Shown piece by piece: positions 32,587-39,320 of a DNA stretch of 39,320 bases (positions are counted from its first letter, which is position 1; every line of letters begins with the position of its first letter). Source of the stretch: Candidatus Rifleibacteriota bacterium (lineage in GTDB: Bacteria; Muiribacteriota; Ozemobacteria; Ozemobacterales; Ozemobacteraceae); contig JADFYG010000057.1 of the NCBI GenBank assembly GCA_015233155.1, forward strand, positions 1-39,320, given 5' to 3'. Below the pieces are notes generated by a model. That model was not told the DNA's origin, searched no databases, and saw nothing but the letters and a program-made list of their open reading frames with translations. Position numbers and translations under genes: made by a program.

Positions 32587-33472
32587 TATCATGGAAGATC
32601 GGTTGTTGTATTGCGGAGTTGCATTGCTCTCTGCATGTTCGTGGGCGCTTGGAGCAATTCTTTGGCGTAAGTTGGGAGAGCAGCTCTCGTCATACAGTAT
32701 GAATCTGAGCAAGGTCTTGATCGGAAGTATCTGTCTGGGTTTTATTCTGCTGTTTGTCGGCTTCGAGGCGATCAGTGTGCGTTCAGTAGTATTTTTAGGA
32801 TTGAGCGGGGTTCTCGGTATTGCAGTCGGAGACACATTTTTTTTTCTGGCGTTGATGCAACTGGGGCCAAGACGAGCCTCGCTGATGGGGTCATTAAACC
32901 CGGTTGCCATTGCGGTTGCGGCGGCGGTGTTTCTTGGTGAGAGACCCGCATCCGGAGTCTGGGCCGGCATAGTCGTCACCACGTTGGGCGTAGGGTGGGT
33001 AATCTGGGAACGCGCATCTGCAGGCTTATCGACAGAAAACAACTCTTTGGGCATACGTTATGGACTTCTTTCAGTGCTGTGTACGGCAGCCGCCGTGCTT
33101 CTTGCAAAAATCGGAGTCGCTTCCGTTCCAACCGTTCAGGCTGCCTGGATTCGTCTGCTTTCTGGGGCCGTCGGTCTGGTATTTTGGGGTTTATGGCGTT
33201 CTGAACTCGGAACCTGGGTGGCCCCTTTTCGAAGCGTGCCACTTTTGGCAAAGGTGTTGGGGGTGGTCTTAGTTGTCGTTGTTGGGGGATTTTGGCTCTC
33301 AATAGTTGCTCTAAAGCATATCGATGCTGCAATCGCAGGTACTCTGAATTCAACAAGTCCATTGTTTATTCTGCCGATGTCATGTTTATTGATGAAAGAG
33401 AAACTGTCGCTTCGAACAATCACGGGAACTGCGATTGCCGTAGGCGGCGTTGCGCTGATCCTGAGGGGTTGA
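32573..33472 (+). CDS. EamA/DMT-family exporter
   Basis: This 299-residue inner-membrane protein has ten predicted helices in two EamA repeats. Repeat ends are recognisable: TFFFLALMQLGPRRASLMGSLNPVAIAVAAAVFLGERP in the first and ALKHIDAAIAGTLNSTSPLFILPMSCLLMKEKL in the second. Each is followed by a closing helix (WAGIVVTTLGVGWVIW, GTAIAVGGVALIL). Such proteins export amino acids, nucleosides or other small metabolites. It overlaps the radical SAM gene by 14 bases. An in-frame ATG at 32591, 4 bases after that stop, is an equally possible start; neither has a clear ribosome site. Its position suggests it exports the product of the surrounding enzymes. Confidence 0.88.
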   Translation: MVIPDIMEDRLLYCGVALLSACSWALGAILWRKLGEQLSSYSMNLSKVLIGSICLGFILLFVGFEAISVRSVVFLGLSGVLGIAVGDTFFFLALMQLGPRRASLMGSLNPVAIAVAAAVFLGERPASGVWAGIVVTTLGVGWVIWERASAGLSTENNSLGIRYGLLSVLCTAAAVLLAKIGVASVPTVQAAWIRLLSGAVGLVFWGLWRSELGTWVAPFRSVPLLAKVLGVVLVVVVGGFWLSIVALKHIDAAIAGTLNSTSPLFILPMSCLLMKEKLSLRTITGTAIAVGGVALILRG

Positions 33473-33503
33473 TCCTTTCAAATGGTTGCTGAGGAGGAAA
33501 AAT

Positions 33504-34055
33504 ATGGAGTTTGAAGCGGTTGTGAAGGCAAGACGGTCAGTTCGTAACTTCTCTTCCGCGGATGTCCCGGATGATTTGGTGAGATCACTTATCGATTGCG
33601 CGATCAGAGCGCCGTCTTCCATGAACGGGCAGCCCTGGTATTTTATTAAAATCAGATCTGGCGAGACAAAAAGACGGCTTGCCGAGATTAAAGATAAATA
33701 TTGTCCCCCTGAAAAGCGGGAGTTTCCGGCTTCTTTTCTTATGGACGCGCCTGTTATAGTGATCACTTGCGTTGACCGATCCATGGCATATGACCGGGGC
33801 ATGGAAAGCGGCATACTCGCTACCGGTCATCTGCTTTTGGCGGCGGCGAATCATGGACTTACAGGTGTCTATCTCTCTGCATATAAGATTGGCACCCCTG
33901 AAGTTGCGGACGATATTAGAAAGATTTTAAATTTGCCGGCGGATGTTGACCCTGTTACTATAGTTCCGATTGGCTATCCGGGTGACACAGCCGAGCCAAA
34001 GACACTGAAACATGTGGAAGATGTCATATTCAATGAGACTTTTTGCCGAAAATAG
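33504..34055 (+). CDS. nitroreductase-family flavoprotein
   Basis: This 183-residue FMN-dependent oxidoreductase has the N-terminal FMN phosphate motif VKARRSVRNFSSADVPDDLV. It also has RAPSSMNGQPWYFIKI and the C-terminal pattern IVPIGYPGD. Enzymes of this family reduce nitro groups, quinones or enones, and in some clusters oxidise peptide heterocycles. The ATG at 33504 is set by GGAGG 7 bases upstream; the frame opens at 33486. It lies 31 bases after the exporter and overlaps the PLP enzyme gene, supporting one transcript from 31153 on. Confidence 0.92.
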   Translation: MEFEAVVKARRSVRNFSSADVPDDLVRSLIDCAIRAPSSMNGQPWYFIKIRSGETKRRLAEIKDKYCPPEKREFPASFLMDAPVIVITCVDRSMAYDRGMESGILATGHLLLAAANHGLTGVYLSAYKIGTPEVADDIRKILNLPADVDPVTIVPIGYPGDTAEPKTLKHVEDVIFNETFCRK

Positions 34056-35250
34056 GTCTGATTTCGAAAGCTGTATCGATGAAAGCTTTGCTTCGGAAAC
34101 AAGCATTGTTTCCAGATATCGCAATGTATTTAAGTTCGATGATTGCGTGGAAAAAGATCTTGTATTTAAACAGTGTCTTCTGGAATGTAGTATCCGGGAG
34201 GGTGAACGCGTTGTTTCTCTGATGGATTACAAGGGTGTAAATGTCCACATCCTTGACGAGACATCCTGTATGGCGACCGGGTCGTTAAAGTCTATCGACG
34301 GATGTTTGACTACTTCTCTTTGTTGCATGGAAGCGGCTGAACGTGTGGCTTTTGAGTCCGGTGGGAACACTGGAACAGCGCTTACTCGCTACGGGCGGAA
34401 ATCCGGATTAGAGACTTTTTTCTTTTGTCCGATCGAAAACCTGGATTTGCTGGACAGCGAACTGTTTGATGGCCGGCGAGGGCATTTAATAGGCGTTAAA
34501 GACCGGGGGCGAGTCAAGGAACTGGCTGGTTTTTTCGCAAAGACGGCGCGTATTCGACATATTCCGGATACGTCATGGAGATACGTGGCGGCGATGTTCC
34601 GAGGGCTGTTTATTCTGGAGCATATGTTTGCGGTCAGAAAATATGACTGGATTTCTCAGACGATCAGCGCCGGTTTCGGGCCGATAGGGATTTATAACGT
34701 TCTGAAGGCTTTCCAGAATGACATTCATGGGGTGCCGCGGTTTCTCGGGGTTCAGCAGGAGGCCAATTGCCCCATGTTTGCCGCATGGAAGCCGGATGCC
34801 GTCGATCCTGTTGATAAGATCTGGAAAGAAGACGGGAAACTCCTGACAAGAGTCATGTATGACGATTCTCCTCAAACATATAAGACATCAGATGATTTCC
34901 ATCAACTCTTGTCGTCGACCAATGGTGACTTGCTGACAGTCAATGAGAATGAGTTCAATGCATATATCGATACTGATGCTGAATACGGGCGAATTCTTGA
35001 ATTACTTCTTTCGCGAGGTATTTCGATCAGCCTGAGATCCGGACAGGTAATCGAGAAGACTGGAGTGATTGCTCTGGTCGGAACCCTGAAAGCTATTGAT
35101 GCTGGTCTCATCGAAGCGGGAAATACAGTCTTGTGCTGTCTGACGAGCGGAGTGACTGAGGCGGACGGACGAGCGCTGCCGGAAATGACAGTACAAAATA
35201 CTCAGGATATTTTGGAGTATATAAAAAATCACGTTCAAAAAATTCCATAG
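34033..35250 (+). CDS. threonine-synthase-like fold type II PLP enzyme
   Basis: This 405-residue protein belongs to the tryptophan synthase beta/threonine synthase superfamily. The Schiff-base lysine lies in MATGSLKSIDG (K86). The substrate/phosphate asparagine loop is ESGGNTGTA (109-115). QTISAGFGPIGIYNVLKAF corresponds to the glycine-rich phosphate cup. LCCLTSGVTEADG is the C-terminal cofactor ring contact. Reactions of this group are beta- or gamma-replacements and eliminations on amino acids. The region around the lysine differs from true threonine synthase, so a specialised amino-acid product is likely. The ATG choices are 34012, 34021 and 34033; I prefer 34033, with GGAAG 12 bases upstream and the shortest overlap (23 bases) with the nitroreductase. 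Confidence 0.85.
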   Translation: MRLFAENRSDFESCIDESFASETSIVSRYRNVFKFDDCVEKDLVFKQCLLECSIREGERVVSLMDYKGVNVHILDETSCMATGSLKSIDGCLTTSLCCMEAAERVAFESGGNTGTALTRYGRKSGLETFFFCPIENLDLLDSELFDGRRGHLIGVKDRGRVKELAGFFAKTARIRHIPDTSWRYVAAMFRGLFILEHMFAVRKYDWISQTISAGFGPIGIYNVLKAFQNDIHGVPRFLGVQQEANCPMFAAWKPDAVDPVDKIWKEDGKLLTRVMYDDSPQTYKTSDDFHQLLSSTNGDLLTVNENEFNAYIDTDAEYGRILELLLSRGISISLRSGQVIEKTGVIALVGTLKAIDAGLIEAGNTVLCCLTSGVTEADGRALPEMTVQNTQDILEYIKNHVQKIP

Positions 35251-35318
35251 GGAATATGAGTGCGGGAACGAAGACCGACTTATCGTTAATTAAACTCGGA
35301 ATACAAGGATTCTTTGAG

Positions 35319-36404
35319 ATGAACAAGAAAGTGACGGCCGTTTTGACGCTGATGTTGTCGATGATTCTTGGGTCGATTCTGCCAGGGCAGGCGCGTTCAG
35401 CGCTGAAAGATCATTCGATACAACATTCTATAGAGCGACAAACTGTTCGGGATAAATTTATAAACTTTGAGTCTCTTATCAATTCCCTGGGCATTATCGA
35501 AGGAATGACTATTCTTGATATTGGCGCCAGCGCGGGTTATGCCTCGTTTTTATTCGCTGAGAAACTTCATGGAACCGGTGAAGTTTTTGCGACGGAGGTT
35601 CGCGATGTTCTTGTCGATCACGTTGCCGGTGAGGCCCGCCAAAGAGGTCTGACCAACCTGACTTCGGTATTGGTTAAAGTTGATGGCCTGGATGACTTTT
35701 ACAGTCAGCATCGTTATGACATCGTGTTATTGTCAAACGTCTATCATTGTCTGGACAATCGCATACAATACTTCAGCAAGTTGCGCGAATTTCTAAAGCC
35801 AAACGCCCGATTGGTTATCGTTATGTATAATCAGGATCATCTTTTCTCTGAGGATTCCTTGTCTGATATTGAGGCGTGGGTTTCAAATATCGTTGCGACC
35901 TACTCAACGGACACCGGCAGTAATCCATTTTTTGAGGAGTTATCGACCGCCACCAGGCAGCTCATCAGTGCGGGCGACCGAGGGAATTCATTGAGGCTCG
36001 CTCTTTTAGAAGATTTTAACAGGATGTTGAAAAACCCTCTATTTTATAAACATTTTTATACAAACTCGTATTTCAGGGAAAATTTTTTCACTCCTCCTGA
36101 GCGTAATTTGGCCAACTGGCTGATCATGATGCTCCAGGAGGATGGAGTTTTCGAAAAGCCTGCTGATCAGATAGACGCCAGGACGATGCGTACGGTGATA
36201 AGACTCAATCGTTTATTTTTTACCGGGCAATTTTACAAATCGGTGAAGAACTGGAGGGAATTTATCCCCCCTTCTGATGCCAATCGCCACACGAGTAAAT
36301 ATGTTATGTTTCGAGAGCTTGATGCCGCAGGTTACAAAGTAGCCAGCGAAACGAGTTTATCGACGTATTACGACGCGATTATCATGGTGCCAAAAGCGCC
36401 TTGA
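35319..36404 (+). CDS. class I methyltransferase-fold protein with signal peptide, paralog 1
   Basis: This 361-residue protein starts with a signal-like segment (NKKVTAVLTLMLSMILGSIL followed by PGQARSA). It then has a Rossmann methyltransferase domain. Motif I is MTILDIGASAGYASFLFAEKL (65-82), motif II FATEVRD, and motif IV region YDIVLLSNVYHCLDN. The C-terminal ~150 residues are helical and unique to this pair (HFYTNSYF, RTVIRLNRLFF). S-adenosylmethionine is a cytoplasmic cofactor, so export of the fold is odd. It may be retained by an N-terminal anchor or bind another ligand. AAGGA lies 9 bases before the ATG at 35319. It is followed by a close tandem paralog. Confidence 0.82.
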   Translation: MNKKVTAVLTLMLSMILGSILPGQARSALKDHSIQHSIERQTVRDKFINFESLINSLGIIEGMTILDIGASAGYASFLFAEKLHGTGEVFATEVRDVLVDHVAGEARQRGLTNLTSVLVKVDGLDDFYSQHRYDIVLLSNVYHCLDNRIQYFSKLREFLKPNARLVIVMYNQDHLFSEDSLSDIEAWVSNIVATYSTDTGSNPFFEELSTATRQLISAGDRGNSLRLALLEDFNRMLKNPLFYKHFYTNSYFRENFFTPPERNLANWLIMMLQEDGVFEKPADQIDARTMRTVIRLNRLFFTGQFYKSVKNWREFIPPSDANRHTSKYVMFRELDAAGYKVASETSLSTYYDAIIMVPKAP

Positions 36405-36431
36405 TATGGGACAACGGCTTCCCTAATACTA

Positions 36432-36592
36432 CAACGGCATTTCTCACTGAGTGCGCGGAGAACACAGAGATTTTTATTTGTTTCTAAGAAGTGGACGTTT
36501 CAAAAAAATCGAGGCGTGTCTTTGCAGATTATTTTAGCTTCCTTCGTGATCTTTGTGGGCTCTGTGAGAAATTTTGTCTGTCCTTTTGCTAT
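36432..36592 (+). repeat. intergenic hairpin repeat of the CTCTGTG type, copy B
   Basis: CTCACTGAG ... AACACAGAG on the left and CTTCGTGATCTTTGTGGG then CTCTGTGAGAAA on the right form an imperfect hairpin between the two methyltransferase genes. AAGAAGTGGA and CTCTGTGAGAAA are shared with copy A at 24690-24835, in the opposite orientation. Confidence 0.6.
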
Positions 36593-36635
36593 ATGCGTTG
36601 AAATAATATAATTCGAAACACAGGGGATCTTTGAG

Positions 36636-37832
36636 ATGATGAGGAGAGTTCAGTTTTTCTTAATGCTGCTATTGTCGATAAGTGTTGGATCGGTGGTGTA
36701 CGCACAGTCGGCTTTACTATCCACGCAGTCGGCTCCAATACGTCCAATGATATGTCCAATGCCTCCGCAGGGGGGGCCTGTGGCTTCGTCTGAGTATCCA
36801 GTGGCTTTGCCTGGCGATTCATTTACTCCACAGACAAATTCTCATCCTCCGTTGAGCAATGCGATCGTGCGACAAAAAGGACGAAACAGGTTCATTAAAT
36901 TAGAAAAGCTCATTGATGCCTTGGACATTGCCTCTGGAATGGCAATTCTGGATGTCGGTGCCGGTCCTGGTTATGCTTCAATTCTGTTTGCGGAAAAACT
37001 ACATGGAACGGGTGAGGTCTATTCCACGGATATTCGTGAGGACTTTGTCGATCATATAGCCGATGAGGCCAAAAAAAGAGGTTTGCCCAATCTGTTTTCT
37101 GCTTTAGTAAAAAAGGAAGGCCTGGACGATTTTTACGGCAAACATCGTTATGACATCGTGTTATTGTCAAACGTCTATCACTGTCTGGATAATCGCACAG
37201 AGTATTTCACTAAGTTGCGCGATTATCTGAAGCCCAACGCCAGATTGGTTATCGTTATGAATAATCAGGTCCCTCTTTTTTCTGAGAACGACCTGGCCGA
37301 TGTCAAGGGCTTGGCTGTCGCTCTATCCAGTGGTTCCATGGATAATCCGTTTTTCGAGGAGTTATCGACCGCCACTAAACAGCTTATTGTATCAGGAGAG
37401 CGTGGTGCCGGATTTAGAAAAGCCATTGTAAATGATTTTAACTCTATGCTTAAAAATCCTCAGTTTTATAAACATTTTTATAGCGGCTCATTTATTGCTA
37501 AAATTAATTTTTCTGATGCTGAGCGTGATTTTGCTAACTGGTTACTCTTGATGCTCCAGGATGAAGGAGTTTTTGAAAAGAGGGTTGAACAAATAGACGA
37601 CAGAGCTATGCGTATGGTGATCAAACTCAATCGTTTATATTTTATTGCCCAATTTGGCGATTATCTGGCACAAAAGGGCAGGGGTGCCTATATTCCATAT
37701 GGGGATGACAATCGCCAAACGAGTAAATATCTGATGTTCAGAGAGCTTGACGCTGCGGGCTATAAATTAGCGAAAGAAATCAAATTATCTGAGTATTTCG
37801 AGGCGACTGTCATGGTTCCCAAGAAGCCATGA
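36636..37832 (+). CDS. class I methyltransferase-fold protein with signal peptide, paralog 2
   Basis: This 398-residue protein is a tandem duplicate of the previous gene. It has a signal peptide (MMRRVQFFLMLLLSISVGSV, cleavage likely after VYAQ). A Pro/Met/Gln-rich linker of ~50 residues with a lone cysteine follows, absent from paralog 1. The methyltransferase domain has motif I AILDVGAGPGYASILFAEKL (103-122), motif II YSTDIRED and HRYDIVLLSNVYHCLDNR. The leader before the ATG (AGGGGATCTTTGAG) nearly repeats that of paralog 1. The two are near-identical in DNA across the HRYDIVLLSNVYHCLDN codons, which indicates recent duplication or gene conversion. Confidence 0.83.
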   Translation: MMRRVQFFLMLLLSISVGSVVYAQSALLSTQSAPIRPMICPMPPQGGPVASSEYPVALPGDSFTPQTNSHPPLSNAIVRQKGRNRFIKLEKLIDALDIASGMAILDVGAGPGYASILFAEKLHGTGEVYSTDIREDFVDHIADEAKKRGLPNLFSALVKKEGLDDFYGKHRYDIVLLSNVYHCLDNRTEYFTKLRDYLKPNARLVIVMNNQVPLFSENDLADVKGLAVALSSGSMDNPFFEELSTATKQLIVSGERGAGFRKAIVNDFNSMLKNPQFYKHFYSGSFIAKINFSDAERDFANWLLLMLQDEGVFEKRVEQIDDRAMRMVIKLNRLYFIAQFGDYLAQKGRGAYIPYGDDNRQTSKYLMFRELDAAGYKLAKEIKLSEYFEATVMVPKKP

Positions 37833-37933
37833 TGCATGGTCAGCATTGTTTGTCATTCCGAACGAATGTGAGGAATCTCGCTTGTCGTAAAGAGCCGTGA
37901 ATATTTAGTGTAACACTCGGGGATGGGTGAACA

Positions 37934-37951
37934 CCTCGACTTCAGTCGAGG
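37934..37951. repeat. 7-bp hairpin between convergent methyltransferase genes
   Basis: CCTCGAC TTCA GTCGAGG is an exact stem with a 4-base loop, between the stops at 37832 and 37960. There is no T run on either side, so termination is uncertain. Confidence 0.4.
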
Positions 37952-37959
37952 GTCGTTCA

Positions 37960-38682
37960 TTATTTGAGAGGAGCCGTTTGCGATGCTTCTTCACTTGCGC
38001 TGAACACGAGAAAAAATCTAAATTTGAGAAAATCGTGGGATTCACGAAGAGTAAAGCCTGCCTTTTTCATCTCGTCGATCACTCCGGCGGCAGTACCTAT
38101 TTGATCCGTTAAAGCGAATTTCTTGGGTTTTACTTTGTATTTAGCATTTTCCAGATCGACAACTGCAACCAAGCCGCCAGGTTTGAGTGCTTTACGTGCA
38201 TTGCTCATGAACAAAACAGAGTCGGGAAAATAATAATAACTGCCGGCCACAAAAATTTTGTCGCAAATTGCAGGAGGAAGATTGGGGGCCGGGTCAGAAG
38301 ATTTTATCGGAATGATATTTGTTACCTTGTTTTTATCCATTTTCCGGCGAATAAAATCGAGTAGCTGATCTTCAATTTCAACCGCAAAAACCCTTCCGGC
38401 AGGGCCGACCTTGTTGGCGAGACGAAAGGTGAAAAAGCCTGTTCCGGCGCCAATATCAGCGACAATTTCTCCATTTTTCACACCAAAAACGTCGATGACC
38501 CTGTCTGGTTGCATATCTTTAAGCCTGACTGGATTTTCCAGATTTCGCTCCAACTCATCGAGAGATACAACTTTACGTTGTTTTTCGCGTTTCGAGATGT
38601 TTTCCTGTGGCTGAGCCGAAGTATTATTTCCTAAAAACAGCAATAGCATAACCACGCTTATTATTCTGATACGCAATGGCAT
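37960..38682 (-). CDS. class I methyltransferase-fold protein with signal peptide, UbiE-like
   Basis: This 240-residue protein has a signal peptide (MPLRIRIISVVMLLLFLGNN, cleavage likely after TSAQ). A charged segment (KREKQRKVVSLDELERNLENP) precedes the methyltransferase domain. Motif I is IVADIGAGTGFFTFRLANKVG (73-93), motif II VFAVEIED, and the later motif KALKPGGLVAVVDLE. It is only distantly like the two tandem paralogs and has the more usual UbiE/PcM-like order. Exported proteins of this kind are annotated in several environmental phyla, but no reaction is established as far as I know. The ATG at 38682 was chosen because the signal peptide begins there; the frame is open to 38847. It converges with paralog 2. 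Confidence 0.82.
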   Translation of the reverse strand: MPLRIRIISVVMLLLFLGNNTSAQPQENISKREKQRKVVSLDELERNLENPVRLKDMQPDRVIDVFGVKNGEIVADIGAGTGFFTFRLANKVGPAGRVFAVEIEDQLLDFIRRKMDKNKVTNIIPIKSSDPAPNLPPAICDKIFVAGSYYYFPDSVLFMSNARKALKPGGLVAVVDLENAKYKVKPKKFALTDQIGTAAGVIDEMKKAGFTLRESHDFLKFRFFLVFSASEEASQTAPLK

Positions 38683-39035
38683 TAGATAACCACTAGCTGT
38701 ACAATATGCGTGCGTGCTTGAAGGTGGCTCATCGAAACGTCCTGGCATAATTATGTGGTACTTGCAAAATTTACGAAACATCCCGTAGGGGCGGGTTTGA
38801 AACTTGCTCCTACAAATGGACGATGCGAATTCACTCATGATTGACATATAATTTTGCAGGTTGCACTTATGTAAAGTATTTTTTATGAACGTTAGAATTC
38901 ATGTCTTCATCTTCTCTTAGAATATCCGATTTGTTGGCTTTTACACAAGTGGACTTCATATATTATGTACCAATTAGCCTTATGGGGGCGAGATTAAATG
39001 ATACGGGCAATTTTGGCTTAGCATTAAATGTTTTT

Positions 39036-39063
39036 TTGAACTCTCAACATGTTGTTGTATAAT
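39036..39063 (+). promoter_or_regulatory. sigma70-type promoter for the prepilin gene
   Basis: TTGAAC (39036-39041), a 16-base spacer and a consensus TATAAT (39058-39063) lie 89 bases before the prepilin ATG at 39152. The remainder of the gene-free stretch 38683-39151 is AT-rich and shows nothing else I can support. Confidence 0.55.
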
Positions 39064-39151
39064 AATTATAGAATGTGATAAATACCGAAATTATGCTGGA
39101 TAGAGAATATCTTGGTCAGGCCGCGACGTTAGTCGTAAGAGGGAGAGAATT

Positions 39152-39320
39152 ATGAAGATTGCCAAACGTTTTGCCTCAGCGTTCAGCCTTATTGAGCTTA
39201 TTGTGGTGGTAAGCATCATTGGCGTGGCGATCACAATCGCGGCGCCATATTACCAGGATTATATGTCGTCAAGCCGCCGGACAACCATGGAAGAAAACCA
39301 GGCTGCTTTTCGAAAAGCTC
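39152..39320 (+). CDS. type IV prepilin-like protein, 3' end cut by window edge
   Basis: The visible 56 residues start MKIAKRFASA, then FSLIELIVVVSIIGVAITIAA, a type IV prepilin leader and helix with Glu at mature position 5. The residue before the cleavage site is Ala and not the usual Gly, which PilD-type peptidases can accept. GGGAG lies 6 bases before the ATG. The protein may be a major or minor pilin, or a type II secretion pseudopilin. The rest lies beyond the window. Confidence 0.88.
   Translation, partial: MKIAKRFASAFSLIELIVVVSIIGVAITIAAPYYQDYMSSSRRTTMEENQAAFRKA

Overview
The window looks like a chromosomal segment of a diderm, free-living bacterium from a poorly sampled lineage. The signs are a mid-range base composition, several Sec-type signal peptides, type IV prepilin-like proteins, lipid-linked glycan glycosyltransferases, and many short palindromic intergenic repeats. 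No rRNA or tRNA gene is visible, and I cannot fix the phylum from sequence alone.

Layout. (1) 1-2902, minus: a truncated methionyl-tRNA synthetase gene behind a HAMP-GAF-GGDEF-like membrane protein, with a good sigma70-type promoter at 2935-2964. (2) 3152-3808: a small PAS protein. (3) 6921-3841, minus: a compact glycan cluster (GT4 glycosyltransferase, PglC-like phosphoglycosyl transferase, DegT/DnrJ aminotransferase). (4) 7136-8356: an unknown membrane protein bracketed by two copies of a MITE-like element, each with its own target-site duplication. (5) 8442-9309: a small membrane protein and an exported thioredoxin-like protein. (6) 9356-11543: a decayed island with remnants of a type I-C CRISPR-Cas locus. 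It reads cas7 3' part, mntA, hepT, cas4 5' part, one CRISPR repeat, next to an integrase fragment. The toxin-antitoxin pair sits between cas7 and cas4 with 4-base start/stop overlaps on both sides. (7) 11614-13218, minus: a RhlE-type RNA helicase. (8) 13671-19824: a surface cluster of pseudopilins plus two exported proteins with a ~60-residue repeat I do not recognise. (9) 19837-21400, minus: an ECF sigma factor with a FecR-type anti-sigma factor. (10) 21683-22883: a large foldback repeat and a chagasin-like inhibitor. (11) 23229-29904: envelope glycan genes (FAD amine-oxidase-like enzyme, DUF2298 membrane protein, and three glycosyltransferases, one frameshifted at a C8 tract). (12) 30387-35250: a nucleotidyltransferase-like protein, then a tight set of HemN-like radical SAM enzyme, DMT exporter, nitroreductase and threonine-synthase-like PLP enzyme, which resembles a small-molecule pathway. 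(13) 35319-38682: three methyltransferase-fold proteins with signal peptides, two of them tandem duplicates. (14) 39152-end: the start of a type IV prepilin.

The most notable item is the HepT/MntA module translationally coupled inside a type I-C cas operon, now surviving while the CRISPR machinery around it has been deleted. Next come the new repeat family beside the pseudopilins, the putative biosynthetic set at 31-35 kb, and the tandem exported methyltransferases. All functional calls are from reading motifs; no database search was possible.
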